The notes beneath the pieces are model-generated. The model had not been told where the DNA came from. It made no database searches and saw nothing but the letters and a program-made list of their open reading frames with translations. A DNA stretch of 64,000 nucleotides, taken from NCBI GenBank assembly GCA_905236675.1, contig CAJOND010000001.1, positions 124,001 to 188,000 of the forward strand, in the 5' to 3' direction. Made by a program: the position numbers and the translations under genes. Positions 43,698 to 52,737 of this stretch are shown here, piece by piece. Position 1 is the stretch's first letter. The number at the start of each line of letters is the position of its first letter. The DNA is from Candidatus Rifleibacteriota bacterium (GTDB lineage Bacteria > Muiribacteriota > Ozemobacteria > Ozemobacterales > Ozemobacteraceae).

Positions 43698-43706
43698 TGC
43701 TATACT
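43698..43706 (+). promoter_or_regulatory. Extended -10 promoter for the 21-codon hydrophobic ORF
   Basis: TGCTATACT (extended -10; 43698-43706) lies 28 bases before the GTG, with no good -35. The same extended -10 sequence appears on the opposite strand at 43850-43858. Confidence 0.45.
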
Positions 43707-43734
43707 CCGAACCAGAAGAGAAAGGAGGTTAGCA

Positions 43735-43800
43735 GTGAAAAAAGTTGTGCTTATACTATTGGTTATTGCGCTGCTTCTCGTAACAGCAGAGCTTAACTAA
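43735..43800 (+). CDS. Candidate type I toxin: 21-residue hydrophobic peptide
   Basis: A GTG with AAAGGAGG 6 bases upstream (43721-43728) opens 21 codons, translating as MKKVVLILLVIALLLVTAELN, a single membrane-spanning helix with a basic N-terminus, ending TAA at 43798-43800. Length, composition and lack of conserved residues resemble small toxic peptides such as Ibs. The G+C content of the stretch is visibly higher than the surroundings. An opposing promoter (43850-43878) would make an antisense RNA over the whole ORF. The function is an inference from layout. The alternative is a leader peptide. Confidence 0.55.
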   Translation: MKKVVLILLVIALLLVTAELN

Positions 43801-43849
43801 GTAGTATCTTAGCGTGTGGGTGCTCCAACACCTGCACGTTCTTATACTA

Positions 43850-43878
43850 AGTATAGCAAAATTATTAGTAATTGTAAA
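43850..43878 (-). promoter_or_regulatory. Promoter for a candidate antisense RNA over the hydrophobic ORF
   Basis: Minus strand TTTACA (43873-43878), exactly 17 bases, TATACT (43850-43855) with an extended TGC. Transcription would start near 43843 and run leftward through the hydrophobic ORF towards the bidirectional terminator at 43650-43694. Confidence 0.55.
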
Positions 43879-43919
43879 ACCTTCCTTTCTCTCTCTGATT
43901 CTTTAACCGCAAGTTATAC

Positions 43920-43953
43920 GTCATTGCGAGCCGATAGGCGTGGCAATCCAGTT
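43920..43953. repeat. Palindromic element, CGTCATTGCGAG family, copy 3
   Basis: CGTCATTGCGAGCC and GGCGTGGCAATCC flank a GATA loop, matching copy 1 at both ends. It is followed by a small TCAGCGATAGCTGA hairpin (43975-43988) just before fcl. Confidence 0.72.
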
Positions 43954-44005
43954 TTAATCAATGATTCCGAGAAGTCAGCGATAGCTGACAGAGAGGTTTT
44001 TGCAA

Positions 44006-44944
44006 ATGAATTTAAATTCAAAAATATATATCTGTGGTCATAGAGGTATGGCTGGTTCTGCAATTATGCGAAAATTGCAGGAAAAAGGCTATACAAATCT
44101 TGTCTATAGAACTCATAAAGAACTTGATTTGACTAATCAGGCCGATGTTTTTAATTTTTTTGAAACTGAAAAGCCTGATGTTGTTATTCTTGCTGCTGCT
44201 GCTGTCGGCGGAATTAAAAAGAATATAGACTTTCCAGCTGATATGCTTATGACAAATATGATGATACAGAGCAATGTTTTTGAAGCTGCTCATCGTAATA
44301 ATGTGAACCGTCTGTTATTCTTGGGCTCTTCCTGTATTTATCCAAGACTTTGTTCTCAGCCCATGAAAGAAGAATACTTGCTGACTGGACCTTTCGAGCC
44401 GACAAATGAAGGTTATGCTCTCGCCAAAGTTGCTGGTTTAAGACTTTGCGAATATTATAACCGTCAGTATGGCACTGACTACATAAGCATCATGCCTTGT
44501 AATCTTTACGGGATTAACGATCATTACAACGAAAACGCTCATGTTATGGCTTCTCTGCTCAGACGTTTCCATGAAGCTAAGATAGATAATATTCCAAGTG
44601 TTTCTGTTTGGGGAACAGGAAAGCAGCGCCGAGAGTTTCTATTTGTCGATGATATGGCTGACGCAGCTGTCTACTTTCTTGAAAACTATCATAAAAGTGA
44701 ATTTGTAAATATAGGTTCTGGTAAAGACGTTTCAATTGGCGAACTTGCTGAAATTATAGCTAAAACGGTAGGCTACAAAGGCAAAATAGAATTTGATACT
44801 ACAAAACCAGATGGAATGCCTCGTAAACTTCTTGATACTTCCAAAGCTGAAAGCCTAGGCTGGAAATACAAAACCGAGCTTGAAGACGGCATAAGATTAA
44901 CTTACGAAGATTTCTTAAAACATCCCGAATTTGCAAAGAGGTAA
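44006..44944 (+). CDS. fcl: GDP-L-fucose synthase / GDP-L-colitose synthase family epimerase-reductase
   Basis: It has 312 residues from the ATG at 44006, preceded by AGAGAGG. It has the NADP site GHRGMAGSAI, the catalytic SSCIYPRL (Cys), YALAKVAG (Tyr-x3-Lys) and NENAHVMASLLRR (His), the pattern of Fcl/GMER. ColC, which makes GDP-colitose from the ColD product, is a homologue with the same motifs. Because colD is next to it and gmd follows the same operon, the substrate may be the dideoxy sugar. Sequence reading cannot separate the two activities. Confidence 0.9.
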   Translation: MNLNSKIYICGHRGMAGSAIMRKLQEKGYTNLVYRTHKELDLTNQADVFNFFETEKPDVVILAAAAVGGIKKNIDFPADMLMTNMMIQSNVFEAAHRNNVNRLLFLGSSCIYPRLCSQPMKEEYLLTGPFEPTNEGYALAKVAGLRLCEYYNRQYGTDYISIMPCNLYGINDHYNENAHVMASLLRRFHEAKIDNIPSVSVWGTGKQRREFLFVDDMADAAVYFLENYHKSEFVNIGSGKDVSIGELAEIIAKTVGYKGKIEFDTTKPDGMPRKLLDTSKAESLGWKYKTELEDGIRLTYEDFLKHPEFAKR

Positions 44945-44950
44945 ATATAG

Positions 44951-46267
44951 ATGAACATAATTCTCTTATCTGGTGGATCAGGCAAACGTTTATGGCCTCT
45001 TTCCAATGATATTCGTTCTAAGCAATTTCTTAAACTATTTAAAAAGTCTGACGGCACTTATGAGTCGATGTTACAGCGTGTATATAACGCTATTAAAAGA
45101 GTTGATTCAAAAGCAAAAATAACTATTGCTACTTCTAAGAGTCAGGTTTCAGCAATTAACAATCAGCTTGGCAGTGATATAAATATTTCTTTAGAACCTT
45201 GCAGAAAAGATACTTTCCCTGCTATTGCTCTTGCTACAGCTTATTTGCATGATGTTCAGAAAGTTCCAGAAAATGAAGCAGTTGTTGTTTGTCCAGTAGA
45301 CCCTTACGTGGATGATGATTACTTTGTAGCACTGAATAATCTTTGTCTACAGGCTGATAAAGGTGAAGCAAATCTTGTTTTGATGGGAATTGAGCCAACT
45401 TATCCAAGTGAAAAATATGGTTACATAATTCCTAAAAATAAAGAAAATACCAGCGAAGTATTAAAGTTTAAAGAAAAACCTGATTCAGAAACGGCTATGG
45501 GCTATATTAAGCAGGGTGCTCTCTGGAATGGTGGAGTCTTTGCTTATAAAATTAAATATGTTTTAGATAAAGCTCATGAAATAATTGATTTTAAAGACTA
45601 CTATGACCTTTTCGAAAAATATGACTCTCTTAACAAAATCAGCTTTGACTATGCTGTTGTTGAAAAAGAGTCAAAGATTCAGGTTATGAGATTTGGCGGT
45701 CAGTGGAAAGATCTAGGGACCTGGAATACTCTTACTGAATCAATGGAAGAGAAAATTATAGGCAAAGCCATCATGAACGAAAGATGCTCGAATGTTCATA
45801 TAATAAATGAAACCAATATTCCAATGCTTGCAATGGGGCTTCATGATGTGGTTATTTCTGCTGGTCCGGATGGTATTTTGATTTCCGATAAAGGTGAATC
45901 CAGTTTCATTAAACCTTTTGTTGATAAAATTATTCAGCCAACTATGTTTGCTGAAAAATCCTGGGGCAGTTATAGAGTTATTGATTTCACTTCAGAAAGT
46001 ATGACAATAAAAATAACATTGAATCCTGGTAGTTCTATGAATTATCATAGTCATCAGAAGCGTAATGAAGTGTGGGTTGCTATTCTAGGTAATGGCAAAA
46101 CAATTGTTGATGGTATGGAACAGCCAATCAAAGCTGGAGATGTTATTACAATAGAAGCAGGTTGCCGTCATACTGTTATAGCAGAAAGCGAATTACAATT
46201 AATCGAAGTTCAGTTAGGAAAAGAAATATCAGTAGATGACAAGAGAATATTCAGACTTGAAAAATGA
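44951..46267 (+). CDS. manC: Mannose-1-phosphate guanylyltransferase (with C-terminal cupin)
   Basis: It has 438 residues. It makes GDP-mannose, the start of the pathway. The nucleotidyltransferase signature is ILLSGGSGKRLWPLSNDIRSKQFLKLF, with FKEKPDSETA and NGGVFAYKI. The C-terminal cupin (about 335-436: KSWGSYRVIDF, HSHQKRNEVWVAILGNG and GCRHTVI) is the domain found in bifunctional ManC/mannose-6-phosphate isomerases. It starts 6 bases after fcl. Confidence 0.94.
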   Translation: MNIILLSGGSGKRLWPLSNDIRSKQFLKLFKKSDGTYESMLQRVYNAIKRVDSKAKITIATSKSQVSAINNQLGSDINISLEPCRKDTFPAIALATAYLHDVQKVPENEAVVVCPVDPYVDDDYFVALNNLCLQADKGEANLVLMGIEPTYPSEKYGYIIPKNKENTSEVLKFKEKPDSETAMGYIKQGALWNGGVFAYKIKYVLDKAHEIIDFKDYYDLFEKYDSLNKISFDYAVVEKESKIQVMRFGGQWKDLGTWNTLTESMEEKIIGKAIMNERCSNVHIINETNIPMLAMGLHDVVISAGPDGILISDKGESSFIKPFVDKIIQPTMFAEKSWGSYRVIDFTSESMTIKITLNPGSSMNYHSHQKRNEVWVAILGNGKTIVDGMEQPIKAGDVITIEAGCRHTVIAESELQLIEVQLGKEISVDDKRIFRLEK

Positions 46268-47231
46268 GCCATTTTTATTAAAACCTGCTGGCATAGAAAA
46301 GTTATGGGGTGGCTCAAGGCTTAGCGATGATTATTCCAAGAAAATGGAAATAGATAATATTGCAGAATCTTGGGAATGTTCGACTCACCCCGATGGACAG
46401 AGTGTTGTTGCAAGCGGTGCTTTTAAGGGTAATACTCTTGCTGAAGTAATATCAAAATATCCAGAAATCTTAGGAAAAAAGCTAGAAAAGCTTAATGATT
46501 TGCCAATAATAGTAAAGCTTATAGATGCTCAGCAGAATCTTTCTGTTCAGGTTCACCCCGATGACGAACAGGCGAAAAGGCTAGAAAATGCCAAAAATGG
46601 GAAAATGGAATTCTGGTATGTGCTGGATGCTTTTAAAGATTCAAAACTTGTTTATGGCTTAAATCATAATTTAACCCCAAAACAGTTATTTAATAGTATT
46701 GTTGATGATAGTCTGGAAAAGTATTTACAAACTATACCTGTTAAAAAGAATGATATTTTCTTTATAAAACCAGGAACCATTCATGCTATTGGTGCTGGTG
46801 TTCTTATCGCTGAAATTCAGCAGAATTCTAATATTACTGACTATAATAGAATAGATAAGAACGGTAGCAAAAGAGAACTTCATATTGATAGAGCTATAGA
46901 AGTAGCAGAGTTAAAGCAGGCAAATGTTCCAAAACAACCTATGAGAGTTTTAAAATATTGTAAAGGTTGTGCTTCAGAGCTTTTATGCCGTTGTCAGTAT
47001 TTTCAAGTTGAAAGGCTTTTGATTAATACAGAAAGAACAAGAATTCTTTATGAAACAGCTTCTTCCAACCAAAGCTTTGAAATATATCTCTGTATTAATG
47101 GCTGTGGTATAATGCTCTTCGAATCTAATAAAATTATAATGCTTTTCAAGGGTGACTGTGTTTTTGTTCCTGCAAATTCAGTTTTAATCAAAATTCATGG
47201 ATCTCTTGAATTATTAAAAATTTACTGTTAA
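46236..47231 (+). CDS. manA: Mannose-6-phosphate isomerase, class I
   Basis: It has 331 residues and overlaps the manC stop by 32 bases. It interconverts fructose-6-P and mannose-6-P. It has the motifs LWGGSRL, SWECSTHPDGQS, QNLSVQVHPDDEQA (zinc His), EFWYVLDA and the PGTIHAIGAGVLIAEIQQNSNITDY core. A TTG at 46257, giving MKNEPFLLKPAGIEKLWGG, is an alternative start that fits the family better. With manC and gmd it supplies GDP-deoxysugars. No phosphomannomutase is in the window. Confidence 0.92.
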   Translation: MTREYSDLKNEPFLLKPAGIEKLWGGSRLSDDYSKKMEIDNIAESWECSTHPDGQSVVASGAFKGNTLAEVISKYPEILGKKLEKLNDLPIIVKLIDAQQNLSVQVHPDDEQAKRLENAKNGKMEFWYVLDAFKDSKLVYGLNHNLTPKQLFNSIVDDSLEKYLQTIPVKKNDIFFIKPGTIHAIGAGVLIAEIQQNSNITDYNRIDKNGSKRELHIDRAIEVAELKQANVPKQPMRVLKYCKGCASELLCRCQYFQVERLLINTERTRILYETASSNQSFEIYLCINGCGIMLFESNKIIMLFKGDCVFVPANSVLIKIHGSLELLKIYC

Positions 47232-47274
47232 AAGATACAGGTTACTAGATGTATTTATAATATCGAAAAAACAA

Positions 47275-48513
47275 ATGAATCCTGAAAAAATAGAAAGAAT
47301 ATTCTGGCTTATAATAATTGTATGGTTCTTACTGAGAGCCTTTTTACTCGGTTGTCAGTATATAGGTAATACAGATGAAGCTTTTAAGATGGAAGTTTTG
47401 AAATATTTTTCAGAAGCAGATATAGAAGCAAGTAAAGCTTATTCGCTTAATGGTTTTTGGTTCAAAGCTATTTATGGAACTATTCATCTCTTAACTCTGG
47501 TTTTGTTATTGCGATTCGGTTTTTTCGAGTATTTATGGACAAAAATAACTAATCTGGTTGGGGAGGGACTTTTTAAAAACGATTTGCTTTTTATAATTTG
47601 TTTTTTATTAATATTACAACTTTTATCATTCCCATCTTCTTTTTATTTTGGTTATTTAAGGGAAAATTCAGCTGGTTTTTCAAATATAGACTTATTTGGA
47701 TGGTTTTTGCGATATTTTAAAGTAATAATAATAAATATAACTATTCAATCTTCTTTCTTTATTGTGATTTTGCATCTGATTAGATTTTTCCCAGATAAAT
47801 GGCCTTTGATTGTGCCTTTGGTGTCGGTTATTGTTGTGTCTATTTCTATGCTATTGATTCCTTATTTGATTACACCTCTTTTTTATAATGAAAAACCATT
47901 AGAAAGTGGTGAATTGAGAGATAAGCTTTTTGAAATTGCTAATAAAGCAGGATTAATTGTTAAAGAGATATATGTTATAGATGAAAGCAGATATTCAAAG
48001 CATACCAATGCTTATTTTTCAGGTTTTGGAAACTTCAGAAGGATAGTTCTTTATGATAATCTTATATCTAGCCATACACCAGATGAAGTAGCTTTAATAT
48101 TTGCTCATGAAGCAGGTCACTGGAAATACAATCATATTCTTTGGGGCATAAGCTGCGGTTTTATAGGAAGTATTTTGTGTTGTTATCTAATTTATTGGTT
48201 ATTTGGTTGTATTTCTTCTGTTAAATGGTTTGGTTTAACACACATAGGTTCTGCTTCTGTTATTCCATTTTTCATGATTTGTTTTTTTGTTTTTCAGCTC
48301 TTTTTTGCCCCTATTGAAAGTCAGATAAGCCAATTTATGGAAGCTCAGGCAGATAAAACATCTATTGAATTAACAGGTTTAAAAGAAGTTTTCAAAAATG
48401 CACAAATCAGATTGGCTAAAGATAATAAATCTGATTTGCTTCCTCATCCTTATAGAGTTTTCTGGCTTTATTCACATCCGATAGCAATTAAACGAATTGG
48501 TTTTGCTGATTAG
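47275..48513 (+). CDS. Membrane M48 metallopeptidase (Ste24/CAAX prenyl protease 1 family)
   Basis: It has 412 residues. Several membrane helices span both halves. The zinc motif HEAGHWKYNH (about 281-290) and the third ligand glutamate in MEAQADKTSIELTG (about 349) are intact. The N-terminal region with a YLREN..GFSN motif and KEIYVIDESRYSKHTNAYFSGFG matches Ste24-type proteins rather than HtpX. It is predicted to act in the inner membrane on unknown bacterial substrates. Confidence 0.92.
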   Translation: MNPEKIERIFWLIIIVWFLLRAFLLGCQYIGNTDEAFKMEVLKYFSEADIEASKAYSLNGFWFKAIYGTIHLLTLVLLLRFGFFEYLWTKITNLVGEGLFKNDLLFIICFLLILQLLSFPSSFYFGYLRENSAGFSNIDLFGWFLRYFKVIIINITIQSSFFIVILHLIRFFPDKWPLIVPLVSVIVVSISMLLIPYLITPLFYNEKPLESGELRDKLFEIANKAGLIVKEIYVIDESRYSKHTNAYFSGFGNFRRIVLYDNLISSHTPDEVALIFAHEAGHWKYNHILWGISCGFIGSILCCYLIYWLFGCISSVKWFGLTHIGSASVIPFFMICFFVFQLFFAPIESQISQFMEAQADKTSIELTGLKEVFKNAQIRLAKDNKSDLLPHPYRVFWLYSHPIAIKRIGFAD

Positions 48514-48524
48514 AGAAAAAGATA

Positions 48525-50696
48525 TTAAGATGCCAATAAATCGCCAAAGATTGTGTTTCTTTTCTTTATTTTATTGTTATTAACAGCTATAGAAATAGCT
48601 TTTTGAGTTCCTAAAAAAACCATTGTTTTTTTTGCTCTGGTTAATCCTGTATAAATGAGATTACGTTGAAGCATCATGTAGTGCTGTGTGTGAGTTATCA
48701 TAACAACAGCAGGATATTCACTCCCTTGCGATTTATGTACAGTAACAGCATAAGCATGAGCTAAGTCAACAAAGTCAGAAGACTGAAAAACAACTGTTCC
48801 TTGAGGAAAATCAATAGTTAATTCCTGTTCTTCTATTGATATATCAGTTATAACACCAATATCACCATTAAATACATCTAAATCGTAATTGTTTCTAAGC
48901 TGAATTACTTTATCGCCTTCCCTGAATATTCTGTTTGCATGTTGAATTTCATCTTTCCCGCTTTCTGGAGGATTTAATATTTCCTGTAATATCCCGTTAA
49001 GCGATATGGCTCCTAAAGGACCTTTATTCATTGGTGTGAGAACCTGTATATCTGCTAAAGGATTGTAGTTGAATTTCTTTGGTAAACTTTTCGCAACAAT
49101 ATTTTTTAAAAGAGACAATACTTTATCTACTGGTTCGGCCTGCAAAAAATAACAGTCAGTAGATGTATGACCATCAGGAACTGTTAAAATAGGCATATTA
49201 CCATTGTTGATAAGGTGAGCATTTTTTATAATACTAGAGGTTTCTGCCTGTCTGAAAACTTTATCTAAGGTTATTGTCGGAACTATACCAGATCTTATTA
49301 ATTCATTTAATACAAGCCCAGCTCCAACAGAAGGCAACTGATCAACATCGCCAACCAATATTAAAGATGCATTTGGCGGGACAGCCTGAACTACAGAAAA
49401 GAAAAGACTCATATCTATCATAGAAGCTTCATCTAATATGAGAACATCACAATCAAGAGGTTTTTCGGAATTGTATTTGAATCCATGAGTCTGGTGATCA
49501 TATTCTAATAGTCTATGAATCGTTGAAGCATTATAGCCCGATACTTCAGATAGTCTTTTGGCTGCCCGTCCTGTTGGACTTGCCAGTAAAACATTATGAC
49601 CTATGAACTTGTGAGCCATAACTACTGCCTTCAAAGTTGTTGTTTTACCTGTTCCTGGACCTCCAGTAATTATAACCATACCTTTTGTTAAAGAAGTTTC
49701 TACTGCTAGCTGTTGAATATCACTTAAATTTAGCCCATGGGAATTTATAGCCTGATTTAAAACAGATACGAGTTTTTCTCTGGAAATATTTCTTTTTGAA
49801 GCAACCAGTTGTTTGACATAAGGCACACTTTTTGACTCTGAGTAAAAGTTTAAAGGTAAATAATATAGCTTTCGACCATCAAAATCTCTTAATCTAATTC
49901 TGTTTTGCTTCACAAGCTGCTCTAAAGCTTTATTTATTAAAAGGGAATCATTTACGCCTATTGTTTCTTGAGCAAGTTTAACAAGTTCTTCTAAGGTTAA
50001 AAACAGATGTCCTTCTTTATTTACAGAATTAAGTGTATAAAAAATACCAGCTACTACCCGTCTTTCGTCGTTTCCAACAATACCAAATTCTGCAGCTATA
50101 TCATCTGCTTTTTTGAAGCCTATTCCTGGGATTTCATCTGCTAAGATATAGGGATTTTCTGATACTTTTTTTACAGCTTCTTTATCATATTTCTTAAAAA
50201 TCTTTGCAGCGTAAGCAGTTGAGATGCCGTGCCCTTGTAAAAACACCATAATGTCTTGTATAGAACGATGCAGAAAGAACCCTTGAGATATTTTGTCCGC
50301 CTTGCTTCGCCCAATACCAGAACATTCAGCTAGTTTTTCAGGATGATTCTCGATAATATCTAAAGTATCTATTCCAAAAGTATTAACTAATTTCTTTGCT
50401 GTTACTGGTCCAATACCTTTTATTAAGCCAGATCCCAGGAACTTCTCTATTCCTTTTAAAGTCGCGGGTTTTAATAAAGCATATTTTGTGGTTTGGAACT
50501 GCATTCCAAAATTTGGATGGCAAACCCAGACTCCATAAGCCTTAATTTCTTCTCCTGGTTGAATCATGCAAAAATTACCAACCAGGGTTACGCCATTGGG
50601 GTAATCTTTTCCGGAGGCTTTTAATACGTGATAACCATTTTGTTCATTGGCAAAGGTTATACGTTCTATTGTAACTGTAATACTTTCATTAACCAC
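48525..50696 (-). CDS. recD2: RecD2-type ATP-dependent helicase
   Basis: It has 723 residues. An N-terminal region has helix-hairpin-helix segments (GIGPVTAKKLVNTFG, CSGIGRSKADKI, GIGFKKADDIA). The SF1 helicase core has Walker A TGGPGTGKTTT (about 345), DEASMIDM (about 430), QLPSVGAG and AYAVTVHKSQGSEYP (about 665). It is the RecD/TraA relative found without RecB/RecC, acting in DNA damage repair. The assignment follows the N-terminal HhH block and length. Confidence 0.93.
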   Translation of the reverse strand: MVNESITVTIERITFANEQNGYHVLKASGKDYPNGVTLVGNFCMIQPGEEIKAYGVWVCHPNFGMQFQTTKYALLKPATLKGIEKFLGSGLIKGIGPVTAKKLVNTFGIDTLDIIENHPEKLAECSGIGRSKADKISQGFFLHRSIQDIMVFLQGHGISTAYAAKIFKKYDKEAVKKVSENPYILADEIPGIGFKKADDIAAEFGIVGNDERRVVAGIFYTLNSVNKEGHLFLTLEELVKLAQETIGVNDSLLINKALEQLVKQNRIRLRDFDGRKLYYLPLNFYSESKSVPYVKQLVASKRNISREKLVSVLNQAINSHGLNLSDIQQLAVETSLTKGMVIITGGPGTGKTTTLKAVVMAHKFIGHNVLLASPTGRAAKRLSEVSGYNASTIHRLLEYDHQTHGFKYNSEKPLDCDVLILDEASMIDMSLFFSVVQAVPPNASLILVGDVDQLPSVGAGLVLNELIRSGIVPTITLDKVFRQAETSSIIKNAHLINNGNMPILTVPDGHTSTDCYFLQAEPVDKVLSLLKNIVAKSLPKKFNYNPLADIQVLTPMNKGPLGAISLNGILQEILNPPESGKDEIQHANRIFREGDKVIQLRNNYDLDVFNGDIGVITDISIEEQELTIDFPQGTVVFQSSDFVDLAHAYAVTVHKSQGSEYPAVVMITHTQHYMMLQRNLIYTGLTRAKKTMVFLGTQKAISIAVNNNKIKKRNTIFGDLLAS

Positions 50697-50772
50697 ATTT
50701 TTATATTAACATATATTGTTTTCCATTCCAATACCATTGACTTTTGTGTCTATAAAATGATAAGTTTCGACA

Positions 50773-52641
50773 ATGAGTAAAAAATTATCATTAATTTTAG
50801 TAGCAATCTTTATTTTTTTATTAATTTTTATTCAAAGTGACTCATTCAAAAAAGCCACATCTAGTTCTGTTTATACTACTATTTTGTCAACAGATGGGAA
50901 CATTTACCCAGGTCAAAAGCAAGATTTTATATTTACTATTTTTAAGAATAATAAAGGCGAACGGGTTCTCGAAAGCCATGCTAATTTCGGAATAAAATTC
51001 AGTTATTCTTTAGATAATGGGGCAAAAAAGAAGTCTATTATCCCACTATTATATAATTTGCCAGGGAAATATATTTGTAATTTTGAATTCCCTGAAAATA
51101 TGGAAGAATCCAATGTGGAAATAACAATATTTCAAGATTCCAGAACTGATTGCCAAATCATGAAATGTAATATTCCTGTAAAAAGGGAAAGAGCTATTGT
51201 TGTTCAGCCTCCTGTTAAACAGGTTTATACTGGTGATAAAGTCTGTTTTAAACTAGCTTCGTTAGAGAAGAAAAGTGGTTTAAGCCAGTTCAAAATTCCT
51301 ATTAGAATCAGACTTATTCCTCCTTCTGGTTATACCACAGTTAATAGAATTGTAACTACAGATACTGAGGGACTTGCAACTTTTGAGACAAAAATACACA
51401 AAGCTTCACCTGAAGGGTTTTATACTTTTATTTTTCAATCAGAAACATTTGAGCAAAGGGTTTTGTTGTATGTAAAAAAAGAAAAAGACGGTAATTTATC
51501 TAATGATACCGAGACTTTATACACCCCAATAAATGATGAAGAGAATAAAGGATTTATTTTTAACCTTAATTGCGAGCGGAATAGCATACTTCTAGCTTAT
51601 GGCTGCCCAGAATCAGAATTTCGACAAATTGAAATATGGCAGAACGGTAAACTTCATTATTTTTCCAATTTGCCTTTAGAAGGTGGTATTATTTCTCTCC
51701 CTCTTCATAGACCACTTCTTGCTGGTTGTCCAACTTTATTTAAAGTTTGGCAAATAAAAGATAATCTGGTTTCCTCTAGTGAAAAAGTTCGATATATAGC
51801 ATCAAAAAATCGAAGTAAAGTTAATACATTCCTGACGGATGTGAATTTTGAGTTCCAAAATACAGAAAAAGACAAACTTGCTGCTGCTTTTTCACGAAAA
51901 GGTTTTATAGGAACATCTCCTAATGTTAATTCAAAAAATCTTACAAAGGTTTTTACTTCTGATTTAAAAGCTGTTAATCTATCGTCTCAAAACGAAATTC
52001 CTCTTTCTTATTATGAAAGCTTTTTGAAAGAAACAAATGAAGAATTTAAATCTGATTATATTTTTATTGAAGATAAATATAAAATTAATAATGCAGAAAG
52101 TTGTCGTATTTTCCTTGACTCAAATGAATTTTTACAAAATTATATAGAAGATTTAAATACTAGAGAATTAGTATTGAATAATCTTTTGCAAGAATGTATC
52201 TGTAGAACAGACAGATTCCAATTTCTTAATTTGCAAGAGAAAAAAAATGAAATAGAAGAAATCGAATCATTGTTGATTCCTATTTCTGAATTATATAACT
52301 ACCTGAATAAGTTCCCTAATGAGAAGAAAAAATATGCACCTTTAATATTAAGCTGTGTCTTGAGAATGAAAGAAATTGTTTTTATTCCGGCAGAATTAAA
52401 TTTTGATTTGTCACAAAAGCAATATGATTTAAATCTTTTACCAATGCTCGATATAGTTCCCTATGCCAGAAGTTTTCAAAGTATTCAAGGAATTCTCAAA
52501 CCTGAAGGTAAAATTAAGTTAAGTAATGATAATTCTTCTAAAATTATCGAATTAGATGATAGACCTTCAGATATAAAAATTGATAATTATGATAGTATTG
52601 AAAATCTGCGTTCTTTGCCTCTTTTAATAAAAATAAAATGA
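50773..52641 (+). CDS. Large exported or membrane-anchored protein, unknown function
   Basis: It has 622 residues with an N-terminal hydrophobic segment (about 4-22). It is predicted to contain two beta-sandwich regions of the Ig/macroglobulin kind (e.g. NIYPGQKQDFIFTIFKNNKGE, and IVVQPPVKQVYTGDKVCFKL...IRLIPPSGYTTVNRIVTTDTEGLATFETKI). A region of unknown type and a helical C-terminal third (about 400-590) follow. No active site is recognised. The carboxyl end is followed after 33 bases by the promoter of the debranching enzyme gene. Confidence 0.75.
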   Translation: MSKKLSLILVAIFIFLLIFIQSDSFKKATSSSVYTTILSTDGNIYPGQKQDFIFTIFKNNKGERVLESHANFGIKFSYSLDNGAKKKSIIPLLYNLPGKYICNFEFPENMEESNVEITIFQDSRTDCQIMKCNIPVKRERAIVVQPPVKQVYTGDKVCFKLASLEKKSGLSQFKIPIRIRLIPPSGYTTVNRIVTTDTEGLATFETKIHKASPEGFYTFIFQSETFEQRVLLYVKKEKDGNLSNDTETLYTPINDEENKGFIFNLNCERNSILLAYGCPESEFRQIEIWQNGKLHYFSNLPLEGGIISLPLHRPLLAGCPTLFKVWQIKDNLVSSSEKVRYIASKNRSKVNTFLTDVNFEFQNTEKDKLAAAFSRKGFIGTSPNVNSKNLTKVFTSDLKAVNLSSQNEIPLSYYESFLKETNEEFKSDYIFIEDKYKINNAESCRIFLDSNEFLQNYIEDLNTRELVLNNLLQECICRTDRFQFLNLQEKKNEIEEIESLLIPISELYNYLNKFPNEKKKYAPLILSCVLRMKEIVFIPAELNFDLSQKQYDLNLLPMLDIVPYARSFQSIQGILKPEGKIKLSNDNSSKIIELDDRPSDIKIDNYDSIENLRSLPLLIKIK

Positions 52642-52674
52642 AAATAATAATTTTATCTAAAATTGTCTATACGA

Positions 52675-52703
52675 TTGACGGATGAGCAGTATTTCATTAT
52701 AAT
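52675..52703 (+). promoter_or_regulatory. Sigma-70 promoter for the debranching enzyme gene
   Basis: TTGACG (52675-52680), exactly 17 bases, TATAAT (52698-52703), 34 bases before the ATG at 52738. Confidence 0.75.
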
Positions 52704-52737
52704 TGTACAAATCAAAAATACCCTTGGAGGGAAACAG

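Noticed and set aside
43816-44043. A 75-codon frame overlapping the candidate antisense promoter and the start of fcl
   Set aside because: It starts with a GTG, lacks a good ribosome binding site, reads through palindromic repeats and overlaps fcl out of frame. Its composition is that of a chance frame.
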